A stretch of DNA of 64,000 nucleotides from Silicimonas algicola. Its GTDB lineage: Bacteria > Pseudomonadota > Alphaproteobacteria > Rhodobacterales > Rhodobacteraceae. Below the pieces are notes generated by a model. That model ran no database searches. It saw only the letters and a program-made list of their open reading frames with translations, and was not told where the DNA came from. Numbering within the stretch: the stretch's first letter is position 1; every line of letters starts with the position of its first letter. The position numbers were made by a program, and so were the translations under genes. The DNA lies in assembly GCF_003148765.1 (NCBI RefSeq), contig NZ_QGGV01000001.1, positions 738,001 through 802,000 of the forward strand. The letters are read 5' to 3'. Positions 34,714 through 42,616 of the stretch are shown one piece after another.

Positions 34714-35933
34714 CCGAGATCCTCCTCGGCAGCCTGGTGATCATGGGCCTTGTGGTCGGCCTTGCAATGGGACTGCTGGCCTTTCGGTCCCGTTTGCTTC
34801 CTTCCGGCGATATCGGCCTGGACGTCAACGACAGGATGCATCTGCGCGCGAAACGGGGTGTGAGACTTCTGGACGTGCTGCACGGTTTCGACATCCCCAT
34901 TCCGGCGGCGTGCGGCGGGAAGGGCACCTGCGGACTTTGCCGCGTCACGGTCTTGGGAGACGGTGCGGGCACCCCGCAAGCCACAGAACGCGGCGTGCTG
35001 TCGCCCAGGGAGCGCCGCGCCCATGTCCGACTCGCCTGCCAGACCACGCTGAGTGGGGATTGTGCCGTATGGGTGCCGGATGGCATCCTCAGCGCCGGAA
35101 GCGGTTTTGCCTGCACTGTCGCGTCTGCCAGGATGCTGGCGCCGCTCATCCGCGAAATCGTTCTGAACATGCCTGACGACCGGCTATCGACGTTCCGTGC
35201 CGGTGACTTCATGCAGATTACCGCGCCGGCCTATCGACTGGACTTTGCGACACTGGAGCTGCCGGAGCCGTTCCGTGAGCCTTGGGAGATCGCGGGCTGG
35301 AGTGAAATGCGTGTCTCTTCCGAGGCTGCCGTGACCCGGGCCTATTCTCTCGCCAACAGGCCCGAGGATGCCGGCACCGCCGTGTTCAACATCCGCCTCG
35401 CCGTTCCGCCGCCGGGGCGCGAGACCGAGATCCCGCCAGGCCTTGTCTCGTCCTGGTTGTTCACGGTCAACCCGGGCGACAGCGTCACGGCCTCCGGCCC
35501 TTTCGGTGATTTCCACGTCCGGCCCGGCACGCGGGAAATGATCTTCGTCGGCGGTGGCGTCGGGATGGCACCGCTGCGCGCGATGATACATCAGGAACTT
35601 GCGGGCGGCACCGACCGGCGCATTCGATACTTCTACGGCGCGCGCGCGGCGGCCGACCTGTTCTATTCCGAGGAATTCGAGGCGCTTGCCCGTCAGCACA
35701 AACATTTCAGCTGGAGACCGGCCTTGTCCGACCCCGCCCCGGGCGACCGCTGGACCGGAGCCTCCGGCTTCATACATGAGATCCTGCAGGCAGAGATGAC
35801 CCGTCATGCCTCGCCGGAGGAGTGCGAATACTACCTCTGCGGACCTCCGGTGATGATTTCTGCCGTGCTTGCCACGCTGCAGAGGCTTGGGGTGGAGCCT
35901 GATGCCATCTTCTACGACGATTTCGGAGCCTGA
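34710..35933 (+). CDS. nqrF: Na+-NQR subunit F, NADH-oxidising subunit
   Basis: The 407-residue protein has an N-terminal membrane helix, a [2Fe-2S] domain with Cys68, Cys74, Cys77 (ACGGKGTCGLCRV) and Cys110, an FAD domain with the flavin motif RAYSLANRP, and an NADH domain with FVGGGVGMAPLRAM and EYYLCGPPVMISAV, ending in the family-typical DDFGA. It takes electrons from NADH on the cytoplasmic side and passes them to the membrane subunits. Confidence 0.95.
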   Translation: MTEILLGSLVIMGLVVGLAMGLLAFRSRLLPSGDIGLDVNDRMHLRAKRGVRLLDVLHGFDIPIPAACGGKGTCGLCRVTVLGDGAGTPQATERGVLSPRERRAHVRLACQTTLSGDCAVWVPDGILSAGSGFACTVASARMLAPLIREIVLNMPDDRLSTFRAGDFMQITAPAYRLDFATLELPEPFREPWEIAGWSEMRVSSEAAVTRAYSLANRPEDAGTAVFNIRLAVPPPGRETEIPPGLVSSWLFTVNPGDSVTASGPFGDFHVRPGTREMIFVGGGVGMAPLRAMIHQELAGGTDRRIRYFYGARAAADLFYSEEFEALARQHKHFSWRPALSDPAPGDRWTGASGFIHEILQAEMTRHASPEECEYYLCGPPVMISAVLATLQRLGVEPDAIFYDDFGA

Positions 35934-35935
35934 CC

Positions 35936-36904
35936 ATGAAAAGAGCCAACTTCTCACGGCGCGAAGCTATCGGACTGCTGGGTGCGGCGCTCGCTTGTCC
36001 CTCACTGGCCCACTCTGCAACGCCAGAAAGGCTGGAGGGCAATGCATTCGGCACGACCTGGCGAATTGTCGGCCCGTCAGACGCCGGGCTCGCCCGGCTC
36101 AGGCCCGCACTTGACGACTTGTTCGCCGGCATCGACGCGGAAATGTCGCCGTGGCGAACCGACAGCGATATCAGCCGCTTCAATGCCAGCGCGCAAGGCG
36201 GAGCGGCGAGTGAAGAGATGCTCCGGGTGACGCAGGCTGCACTTGGACTTGCCGGGGCCAGCGGCGGCACCTTTGATCCCACGGTAGGCCCTCTCGTCGC
36301 TCGCTGGGGTTTTGGCCCTATCCTGCGCGGCGGCGGACCGGACTGGCGCGGCATTCGCATCGAGGGCGGCACCATCGTCAAGTCGCGGGGCGAATTGACA
36401 CTCGATCTATGCGGCATTGCCAAGGGCCGCGCCCTCGACAGGGCTGCCGAACTGGCGCGATCGCACGGCCTCGAGACTGCCCTGCTCGATCTGGGCGGCG
36501 AACTCTCTGCGTTAGGTCGCCATCCCTCCGGGCGTGACTGGCAGGTCGCCGTGGAACATCCTGTGCGGTCCCAGTCCGCCGCGGCACTGCTGCACCTGCC
36601 GGACGGCATGGCTGTCGCCACGTCAGGCTTGTCTCAGCAAAGCTACTCGGTCGGAGCAAGCATATGGGGTCACATCATCGACCCGGCTGCCGCCGCTCCG
36701 GTGCAGGGACGCTTGCGCTCGGTCACGGTGTTGGCAGCCGACGCGATGACCGCAGATGGCTGGGCCACGGCCCTGTTTGCCGCAGGCGACGACGCCGGGC
36801 CGGCGCTGGCCCGGGACCGCGACATTGCCGCGCTGTTCCTGTTCGAGGAAGAAATGGCTCTGCGCCGCATCGAGACGGGCAGCATCAAAGACGTGCTTGC
36901 GTGA
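35936..36904 (+). CDS. apbE: FAD:protein FMN transferase
   Basis: ApbE attaches FMN to threonine in NqrC and, normally, NqrB. The 322-residue protein starts with a twin-arginine-like export signal (SRREAIGLLGAALACPSLA), then shows FGTTWRIVG, ETALLDLGGELSALG (flavin/Mg site) and DAMTADGWATALFAAG (metal Asp). It lies two bases after nqrF. Presence in the cluster supports a working covalent flavin at least on NqrC. Confidence 0.93.
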   Translation: MKRANFSRREAIGLLGAALACPSLAHSATPERLEGNAFGTTWRIVGPSDAGLARLRPALDDLFAGIDAEMSPWRTDSDISRFNASAQGGAASEEMLRVTQAALGLAGASGGTFDPTVGPLVARWGFGPILRGGGPDWRGIRIEGGTIVKSRGELTLDLCGIAKGRALDRAAELARSHGLETALLDLGGELSALGRHPSGRDWQVAVEHPVRSQSAAALLHLPDGMAVATSGLSQQSYSVGASIWGHIIDPAAAAPVQGRLRSVTVLAADAMTADGWATALFAAGDDAGPALARDRDIAALFLFEEEMALRRIETGSIKDVLA

Positions 36905-36917
36905 AAGGAAAACGTCC

Positions 36918-37094
36918 ATGATGGAAATCATCTTGGCAACGCTGGTCATGGTCTTCGCGGTGGCAGGACTCGGACTGGGCCTGCTTCTCGGGCGAGGACC
37001 GGCTCTGACCAGTTGCAGCGCCGCGTCCTGCCTGCCCGAGGGTCGCTGCACCGATTGTCCCTTGCGCCGATCCGACAGGGACGTGCCTGAATGA
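36918..37094 (+). CDS. nqrM: Na+-NQR maturation protein
   Basis: This 58-residue protein has one membrane helix (IILATLVMVFAVAGLGLGLLL) and four cysteines at 33, 38, 44 and 47 (SCSAASCLPEGRCTDCP), the NqrM/DUF539 pattern. NqrM is needed to place iron in the NqrD/NqrE site in Vibrio. AAAGGA lies eight bases before the ATG at 36918. It overlaps the CBS gene by four bases. Confidence 0.9.
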   Translation: MMEIILATLVMVFAVAGLGLGLLLGRGPALTSCSAASCLPEGRCTDCPLRRSDRDVPE

Positions 37095-37483
37095 CCGAAG
37101 AAGTCATCGCGTCCATCATGCGTCGGGACTTTCCGGACCTGGTTGCGGGCACGCCTATACGTCGCGCTGCCGCGCTGCTGGTGGAAACCGGCGCCGCCGC
37201 CGCTCCTGTCCTTGGGGACGACGGCCGCCTTATGGGAATCCTTACTCAAAAGGACTGCTTCCGCGCCGCGCTCCATGCAAGCTACTACCGGGAGTGGAAA
37301 GGCTGCGTTGCGGATCACATGACGCGCGAAGTCATTTTCGTGGACGTAAAGGACGAGCTTGTGAGAGTTGCCGAGATGTTTCTGAACCACCCTCACCGCG
37401 TGTTTCCGGTGAGCGACGGAACAGGAATTGTCGGGCTCGTCGAACGGTCGGACGTCCTCGCAAGATTGATCCGCATGAGTTGA
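37091..37483 (+). CDS. CBS-domain pair protein
   Basis: The 130-residue protein is a single Bateman module: residues 8-60 (IMRRDFPDLVAGTPIRRAAA to GRLMGILTQKDCFRAAL) and 75-128 (MTREVIFVDVKDELVRVAEM to GIVGLVERSDVLARLI). Such modules bind adenine nucleotides and regulate partners. It is coupled to nqrM by a four-base overlap and followed by an ion-channel gene, so it may gate or sense for either. A ruined copy lies at 14338. Confidence 0.85.
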   Translation: MTEEVIASIMRRDFPDLVAGTPIRRAAALLVETGAAAAPVLGDDGRLMGILTQKDCFRAALHASYYREWKGCVADHMTREVIFVDVKDELVRVAEMFLNHPHRVFPVSDGTGIVGLVERSDVLARLIRMS

Positions 37484-37708
37484 CGCGGGGCTTGGTGCCC
37501 GAAACCCCGACCGGGGGCCGCAAGAAGAAGCTCTTCGGACGCTCGCTACCTTTGGACAAGTTCGTTCCGGGTTCGATTTTCTGTGCCGCATGTGTTGCAG
37601 TACGGAAGTCCATCCATGAGTTCTTCGATTGCCTCAGTGTCAGACTTGGGCGAGACGACGCCACTGGCTCGTCTGGCGTCAGTGCAACGTTCGTGAAGGA
37701 GATGAGAA

Positions 37709-38125
37709 ATGGCTCTAGTCTACGGGTTCCTGCTGGTTGCCGCGCTCGGGATCGGCCACCACTACGGCATGCTCGCCGTTCGCGGGATAAAGCCGGATGC
37801 GGACGACAGACCGCAGGCGGCGATCATCGTGACGTTTCTCGGCCTGCTGGCGCTCCACACGATCGAGATCCTGGCCTTCGCCGGAGTCTACAAGGTGCTG
37901 CTGAGCTGGGGCGGCCTGGGAGACCTCGGCGGCAGCTACGACGCGAGTTGGGATGGGTTGATCTACTTCTCCGGCATCAACTTCGCCACCCTCGGTTACA
38001 CGCAGATCGAGACCAGCGGACCGATACGCATGATCAACATGATGCAGTCCCTGGGCGGATTCATGGTGCTGACCTGGTCGGCGACCTTCCTTTATTCAGT
38101 CTGCGAACGAGCTTGGCGCGAGTAG
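37709..38125 (+). CDS. Two-helix potassium-channel-like membrane protein
   Basis: The 138-residue protein has about three to four hydrophobic segments. The pore region FSGINFATLGYTQIE resembles the TIGYG filter loop of the Ion_trans_2 family, with TLGY in place of TVGYG, followed by the last helix LGGFMVLTWSATFLYSV. The N-terminal half reads GFLLVAALGIGHHYGMLAVRGI. Ion selectivity is unproven because the last filter glycine is replaced by Thr. The gene follows the CBS gene; a frameshifted copy lies at 16154. Confidence 0.72.
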   Translation: MALVYGFLLVAALGIGHHYGMLAVRGIKPDADDRPQAAIIVTFLGLLALHTIEILAFAGVYKVLLSWGGLGDLGGSYDASWDGLIYFSGINFATLGYTQIETSGPIRMINMMQSLGGFMVLTWSATFLYSVCERAWRE

Positions 38126-38143
38126 CATGGGAGGCGAGACTCG

Positions 38144-38359
38144 TTGCGCTCGAAGCAGCCCTATGTCTGGACGATCACCTGGGCGACTTGGGGTCAACAC
38201 CGGCTGTCGTTTGCAGGCACCGTCTGCGTCCCGCCGAAGTCGACGGTCGATGTGTCGCTCGATCCAGGCGAAACCGCACGCTGGATGCTGCATTGTCACC
38301 ACATGCCGCACCTTGCCAGCGGCATGATGACCGTGCGGGCAGTCACGGCATCAGCCTGA
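38144..38359 (+). pseudogene. Multicopper oxidase C-terminal fragment with internal deletion
   Basis: The fragment reads QPYVWTITWATWGQHRLSF and then, after loss of about 170 bases relative to 18840-18990, TVCVPPKSTVDVSLDPGETA and MLHCHHMPHLASGMM. It matches the end of the oxidase at 17581-19125. Two of the four copper blocks and the signal peptide are absent, so it cannot work as an oxidase. It follows the channel gene directly, as the oxidase locus follows the ruined channel copy. Confidence 0.85.
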
Positions 38360-38408
38360 TCCGGAGTGGTTGTTCGGACCCAGCGTCCCGATCTCACGAT
38401 AGTGATCA

Positions 38409-38457
38409 TGTAATGTCCTGCCCCATGTTGTCGTGAGGTCGGTGCAAAAGGCGCATC
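38409..38457. repeat. 49-bp non-coding element, second copy
   Basis: This matches 19175-19223 with three differences. It lies 50 bases after the oxidase fragment and 29 bases before the 41-residue membrane peptide, for which it may serve as promoter. Confidence 0.7.
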
Positions 38458-38485
38458 CTAGGATTGAAAATCAGGAGGATGAGAC

Positions 38486-38611
38486 ATGAACTGGAACGAC
38501 ATGAACTTCGGAATGGGTTTCGAAATGGGGTTTGGCTGGCTGTTCGGCCTGCTGATCCTTGTGCTGGTGGTCTTGGCCATATCGGCGCTGATCAAGTATC
38601 TTCGGAAATGA
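38486..38611 (+). CDS. 41-residue single-helix membrane protein
   Basis: AGGAGG lies seven bases before the ATG. The protein begins MNWNDMNFGMGFEMGFGW, rich in Met, Asn, Phe and Gly, then has one helix FGLLILVLVVLAISALI and ends KYLRK. The start resembles the leading part of small SHOCT-domain membrane proteins found in metal-resistance loci, but the SHOCT tail is absent. The Met residues face the outside if the basic end is cytoplasmic, which might suit copper binding. DUF302 follows after 16 bases. Confidence 0.7.
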   Translation: MNWNDMNFGMGFEMGFGWLFGLLILVLVVLAISALIKYLRK

Positions 38612-38627
38612 AAGAAAGGACTGCGCA

Positions 38628-39014
38628 ATGACCTACACTATCGATCGAACGATCTCCGGCGCTGGGATCGACGACGTCGACGCCAGGACGCGAAAGGCAC
38701 TGGCGGACCACGGCTTCGGTGTCCTGACCGAGATCGACGTAAAGGCGACGATGAAAAAGAAGCTCGACGTCGAGATGCCAGCCTATCGAATCCTCGGCGC
38801 CTGCAATCCGAAGATGGCGTATCAGGCCATCGGGATAGAGCCGCGGGTTGGCGCGATGCTGCCGTGCAACGTCATCCTGCGTGAGGTCGAGGGTGGCGTC
38901 GAGATCAGTGCCATCGACCCTGTGGCATCGATGCAGGCGGTCGAGAATGCCGCGCTGACGGCCGTCGCGGGCCAGGTCCGAGACCTGCTGAGGAAGGCCG
39001 TCGAGGCGATCTAG
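38628..39014 (+). CDS. DUF302-domain protein
   Basis: The 128-residue protein has the DUF302 pattern: VDARTRKALADHGFGVLTEID, YRILGACNPKMAYQAI, GAMLPCNVILREVEGGVEIS and DPVASMQ. AAAGAAAGGA lies upstream of the ATG. DUF302 proteins are small cytoplasmic or periplasmic proteins often found in copper and other metal loci; the conserved Cys in ACNP and LPCN may bind metal. No signal peptide is seen. Its TAG is directly followed by the next ATG. Confidence 0.88.
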   Translation: MTYTIDRTISGAGIDDVDARTRKALADHGFGVLTEIDVKATMKKKLDVEMPAYRILGACNPKMAYQAIGIEPRVGAMLPCNVILREVEGGVEISAIDPVASMQAVENAALTAVAGQVRDLLRKAVEAI

Positions 39015-39713
39015 ATGAGTTCGCGCGCCCGCACCCTCGCAGGTCTGGCGATACTCGGGGTCGTTCTTCTTGGCCTTTGGGCGGTCGAGCCTTCGGTGTT
39101 CGACGAGGCACGTGACCTTCTGGACGGGGAACGTCTGGAGAGGCTGGTGGCACGCGCCGGCGTCTGGGGGCCGGTGGTGGTCGTCGCGCTCATGACCTTG
39201 GCCGTCGTCGCCAGCCCAATCCCGAGCGCGCCAATTGCGATGGCGGCCGGCGCGGCCTATGGGCAGCTCTGGGGCACCGTGCAGGTCGTGATCGGCGCTG
39301 AGCTTGGTGCGCTGGTCGCGTTCGGCCTCGCCCGGGTTCTGGGACGTGACGTCCTGCGGCGGGCCTTTGGCGACCGCGTCGATGTGGGACTGCTCGGGTC
39401 GCAGACGGCGCTGACGGCGACGGTATTTGCCAGCCGCCTGATGCCCTTCCTGTCCTTCGACATGATCAGCTACGCGGCCGGCCTCAGTCGGCTCCATGCC
39501 TGGCGATTTGCCTTGGCGACACTGGCAGGAATCGTCCCGGCGAGCTTCCTTCTCGCCCACTTCGGGAATGTGGCGGTGGGCGGAGACCTTGGTCGGGCGA
39601 CATGGGCGGTGCTGGGCCTTGGCCTTGTGACAGGGGTGCCGCTGCTCTGGGTGGCGATGCGGAGAAGACCTGGCGAGGACACGCGAACCACGGCCGAGTC
39701 GAGCGACCGGTAG
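39015..39713 (+). CDS. TVP38/TMEM64 (SNARE-associated, DedA-like) membrane protein
   Basis: The 232-residue protein has about five to six hydrophobic segments and the family motifs SPIPSAPIAMAAGAAYGQLWG, VIGAELGALVAFGLARVLGR (the conserved G-x-x-x-G helix) and FASRLMPFLSFDMISYAAGL. Such proteins move lipids or metals across membranes; the precise role is unknown. It begins on the base after the DUF302 stop. The DNA after its stop matches the ATPase promoter of the copper locus. Confidence 0.85.
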   Translation: MSSRARTLAGLAILGVVLLGLWAVEPSVFDEARDLLDGERLERLVARAGVWGPVVVVALMTLAVVASPIPSAPIAMAAGAAYGQLWGTVQVVIGAELGALVAFGLARVLGRDVLRRAFGDRVDVGLLGSQTALTATVFASRLMPFLSFDMISYAAGLSRLHAWRFALATLAGIVPASFLLAHFGNVAVGGDLGRATWAVLGLGLVTGVPLLWVAMRRRPGEDTRTTAESSDR

Positions 39714-39720
39714 AAAGGGC

Positions 39721-39751
39721 TTGAGCGCACAGAAACTGAAACCCGGAAGAC
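39721..39751 (+). promoter_or_regulatory. Degenerate copy of the MerR-type copper promoter
   Basis: TTGAGCGCACAGAAACTGAA keeps the -35 box and the ACAG..ACTG centre of the ATPase promoter at 19269, and flanking bases also match (AGCGACCG, TAGAAA). The dyad has lost several paired bases. No ATPase gene follows, so this is probably a fossil promoter of a deleted copy. Confidence 0.6.
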
Positions 39752-40039
39752 TTGCCGAGTCCGGCCCGGTTGCTGCGCTCGACACTCGTCGCAGCGGTTT
39801 CCGCCTTAGCTATCCTTGTGTTGGCGAACGGGGAGATCGTCGCCGACTGCGATGGCGAGCGTGGGTGGTTCCGGCGCAAGTGCGACAGCGAACATGCCGC
39901 TGATCTACAAGACAACGGGCGGCGAGCCCTGCTGGACGCCCGTCGTCGGTGGAGTCAGGCGCCGGTCCCGTTCGCTCGGAGGCGGCGACCCGCTAAGGCG
40001 ATGCCTAATGCGATGAAGCCCGCTGCGATCAACCCGTAA
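39752..40039 (+). CDS. Doubtful small exported protein
   Basis: A TTG-started frame gives a signal-like segment (LLRSTLVAAVSALAILVLAN) followed by a Cys-containing stretch (IVADCDGERGWFRRKCDSEH). It then runs 85 bases into the convergent DUF6064 gene in an unlikely composition. There is no ribosome site. If the MerR-type box upstream were active, its transcript would begin after the TTG. I keep it only because the leader looks like an export signal. Confidence 0.2.
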   Translation: MPSPARLLRSTLVAAVSALAILVLANGEIVADCDGERGWFRRKCDSEHAADLQDNGRRALLDARRRWSQAPVPFARRRRPAKAMPNAMKPAAINP

Positions 40040-40608
40040 TCCTGAGGCACCGCCAGCAGGACAGCCGCCGACCCGCCGATCACCGACCAGCTGGCGGGAA
40101 TGATCAGCAACCAGCGCACGGTCTTCCAGTCCCCAAGAAGCAGCACACCGATGGTGAAGATCGTCGTCGGGCAGGGCGCGACCCCGAAGACAGGTATCGC
40201 GGGATAGCGATGGCCGAAGGCGAACCCGAGCAGCGGATAGAGGATCATCGCGAAGACGATGAGGGCACCCGCGATCCACCGGACTCCCGATCCGGCATGT
40301 CCGAACACTGCGCGCTCGCGGGAGAGTAGTGGCGCTACGGCAAGCAGGACGGCCTGAACCACGAAAAGCGCGGCGAACACTCTGGCTGCCGGATTGACCG
40401 GGGCGAAGTGCATCCAGTGATACCCGATGCCATTCATCACCCACATCGCAGACAGGACGAGGAAGATGCCCGTGTCGGCCATCCTCGACGGACGCCACAA
40501 CATCGCGACAACAGCGAACCCGCCGACATAAGCCGCGATCTGAAGTGGCCAGATCGCCGTGTTGTAGGCGGCGAATACGGCGAAGAACTCCTCGACCGAG
40601 AAAGGCAT
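39955..40608 (-). CDS. DUF6064-family membrane protein
   Basis: The 217-residue protein has about seven membrane segments and family-like text: MPFSVEEFFAVFAAYNTAIWP, MWVMNGIGYHWMHFAPVNPAA and FGVAPCPTTIFTIGVLLL. The role is unknown. GGAG lies seven bases before the ATG at 40608, which decides the start over the GTG three bases upstream. Copies of this family often sit near copper or stress genes, but no partner is clear here. Confidence 0.8.
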   Translation of the reverse strand: MPFSVEEFFAVFAAYNTAIWPLQIAAYVGGFAVVAMLWRPSRMADTGIFLVLSAMWVMNGIGYHWMHFAPVNPAARVFAALFVVQAVLLAVAPLLSRERAVFGHAGSGVRWIAGALIVFAMILYPLLGFAFGHRYPAIPVFGVAPCPTTIFTIGVLLLGDWKTVRWLLIIPASWSVIGGSAAVLLAVPQDYGLIAAGFIALGIALAGRRLRANGTGA

Positions 40609-40863
40609 CACGGCACTCCTAGTCTCACTGGCTGCATCGCACTATGCGCCCAAGGGCGAAGCTGCGCCTTGCGGCAGGTCAACGGAAGGATAAGTCGAGA
40701 CCCGGCAGATGGAGTTGGGGGCCCGCGACGGTCCCCCCGCCCATCACCTTTGTCATCCCGAGCCTCGGGCATTGAACAGCTCTCCAAGGTTATTCTGATC
40801 CAGTAACGTCGGCCACGCAGCCAACTGGTTGGTCGGCGCTAGTTCCCGTGCGACATTCGAGTT

Positions 40864-41163
40864 ATGTCAAAGATGCTTGCTCTCTGGAGAGGCGATCTCC
40901 CTTTGGACGTTGCGTTCTGGTCTTGGACAGTGCTTGGGGGGCTGCTTGTGAACATCTCGACGAGCATCGGCTTCCTGGCTCTGATCAGCGCCGATCTTGC
41001 CTGGCCCGCGGTGTTCGTGGGCTATGGCCTTTCCGTGCCCTACAACGTGGTGGCGCTGGTCGGCGTCTGGAGATCGGCAGCAAAATACGAAGGGCCGCCG
41101 GCCTACGGCCAACTCGCCCGAGGCGTGAGCATGATGCTGATGGCAGTCCTGAGCCTGACGTAA
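40864..41163 (+). CDS. Small two/three-helix membrane protein
   Basis: The 99-residue protein has a charged start (MSKMLALWRGDLPLD) and three hydrophobic segments (WSWTVLGGLLVNISTSIGFL, LAWPAVFVGYGLSVPYNVVA, GVSMMLMAVLSLT). I do not recognise the family. The ribosome site is weak. It stands alone between DUF6064 and pirin genes. Confidence 0.65.
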   Translation: MSKMLALWRGDLPLDVAFWSWTVLGGLLVNISTSIGFLALISADLAWPAVFVGYGLSVPYNVVALVGVWRSAAKYEGPPAYGQLARGVSMMLMAVLSLT

Positions 41164-41244
41164 GGGACACGCCTGGTGAAAGAACAGGAAGATTCTACCT
41201 GCGAAAGCGTTGCTTCCTGTCCCTGCGGGACAGTCTCGCCGTGC

Positions 41245-42207
41245 CTAGGGGTACAGTACGCCGCCGACCGCTGGTCGCGGCTTGGTAGCCGTCTCGGGAA
41301 GCGGGATGAAATCGGCCTCATCGCCGGGCACGGTATCGAAGCGGCCGCGTCGCCACTCCTCCTGCGCCTGCTCGATCCGTTCCCTTCGTGAGGAAACGAA
41401 GTTCCACCATATCCAGCGCGGACCTTCCATCGGCTCGCCCCCGAAGAGCATCACGCGCGAAGCGGTCATGGCCTTGACGACGATCTGGTCGCCCGGTCGG
41501 AGCACCAGAAGCTGCGCCGGCCCGAAGCACTGGCCCGCAACGTCGATCTCGCCCGCGATGGTGTAGAGCGCGCGCTCCGTCACCGAGGGCTCGACCGAAA
41601 ACCTCGAACCCGGTGCAAGTTGCACGTCGGCGTACAGCGTCTCGGATGCCGTCACGAGCGGTGAGCGCGATCCGAAGGCCTGCCCGGCGATGAGACGCGC
41701 CGTCATGCCTCCGTCCTCGATCACGGGCAGAGCCGATGCGCCGTGATGAATGAAGTCTGGATCGCTTTCTTCCTGGGCCTCAGGCAGCGCCACCCAGGTC
41801 TGGATGCCGAAGAGGCGCTGGCCGGTCCTCCGGCTCGCTTCGTCCGTGCGCTCCGAGTGGACGATCCCGCGACCGGCTTTCATCCAGTTGACGGCCCCAG
41901 GCTCGATGTCGAGATCCGTGCCAAGGCTGTCGCGGTGTCGGATCTTGCCTTCGAACAGATAGGTAACGGTGGCAAGGTTGATATGCGGGTGCGGACGCAC
42001 ATCGATCCCCTCGTCGGTCAGGAATTCGGCCGGGCCCATCTGGTCGAAGAAGATGAAGGGACCCACCATCTGGCGCTTGGTGGATGGCAGCGCGCGGCGC
42101 ACCTCCATCCCGCCAAGGTCCACGGCGCGGGGCACGATCAGCGTCTCGACGGCATCGACCGTGTCGGGCGCGCCAGGTTTCGGGTCGGGGCAGGGGCTCC
42201 AGCTCAT
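41245..42207 (-). CDS. Pirin-family bicupin protein
   Basis: The 320-residue protein has the pirin metal motif in VRPHPHINLATVTYLFEGKI (two His) with HRDSLG and GRGIVHSE completing the N-terminal cupin site, and a C-terminal pirin domain ending RRERIEQAQEEWRRGRFD. Pirins act as quercetinase-like oxygenases or redox-sensing regulators. It is 16 bases from the GNAT gene on the same strand, probably as an operon. Confidence 0.9.
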   Translation of the reverse strand: MSWSPCPDPKPGAPDTVDAVETLIVPRAVDLGGMEVRRALPSTKRQMVGPFIFFDQMGPAEFLTDEGIDVRPHPHINLATVTYLFEGKIRHRDSLGTDLDIEPGAVNWMKAGRGIVHSERTDEASRRTGQRLFGIQTWVALPEAQEESDPDFIHHGASALPVIEDGGMTARLIAGQAFGSRSPLVTASETLYADVQLAPGSRFSVEPSVTERALYTIAGEIDVAGQCFGPAQLLVLRPGDQIVVKAMTASRVMLFGGEPMEGPRWIWWNFVSSRRERIEQAQEEWRRGRFDTVPGDEADFIPLPETATKPRPAVGGVLYP

Positions 42208-42223
42208 AACATTGTCTCCAGCT

Positions 42224-42529
42224 TCAGCCTTTCAGCACGTCCTGCCATTCCGCGTGGCGCGCGATCTGCGCCTTGGCGAAGGGACAGAGGGGGATGATCG
42301 AGCGGCCTTCGGTACGTGCATCCTCGACGGCACGTCGTACCAGGGCCTGTCCCACCGAGCGGCCGCGCATGGCGTCGGGAACCTCCGTGTGATCGATAAT
42401 GATCATCGTCTCGCCCGCCCGCGAATAGGTCATCTCGGCCTCGGCCCCGTCGATGCGGACGACGTACCGTCCCTTGCTCTCGTTTTCCTCTCGTTCGATG
42501 TGCAGTTCTTCCCGTTTGGGGTCAGTCAT
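42224..42529 (-). CDS. Small GNAT-like N-acetyltransferase (YjdJ type)
   Basis: The 101-residue protein has the compact acetyltransferase fold: MIIIDHTEVPDAMRGRSVGQ (the acetyl-CoA loop RGRSVGQAL) and RSIIPLCPFAKAQIARHAEW, typical of YjdJ/YidJ proteins. AGGAGG lies five bases before the ATG at 42529, so the longer open frame is rejected. The acceptor is unknown. Confidence 0.85.
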   Translation of the reverse strand: MTDPKREELHIEREENESKGRYVVRIDGAEAEMTYSRAGETMIIIDHTEVPDAMRGRSVGQALVRRAVEDARTEGRSIIPLCPFAKAQIARHAEWQDVLKG

Positions 42530-42616
42530 CGATTCCTCCTGCTCGAGATGCTTAGGCTGGCGGGATTGAGTGGGCCGGAACGCCAATTCTCGTCACCCTG
42601 TGACAGCAGCGTTGAA

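Noticed and set aside
38144-38359. Small independent copper protein
   Set aside because: It aligns with the oxidase C-terminus including a 170-base internal deletion and has no start signal, so a fragment is the simpler reading.
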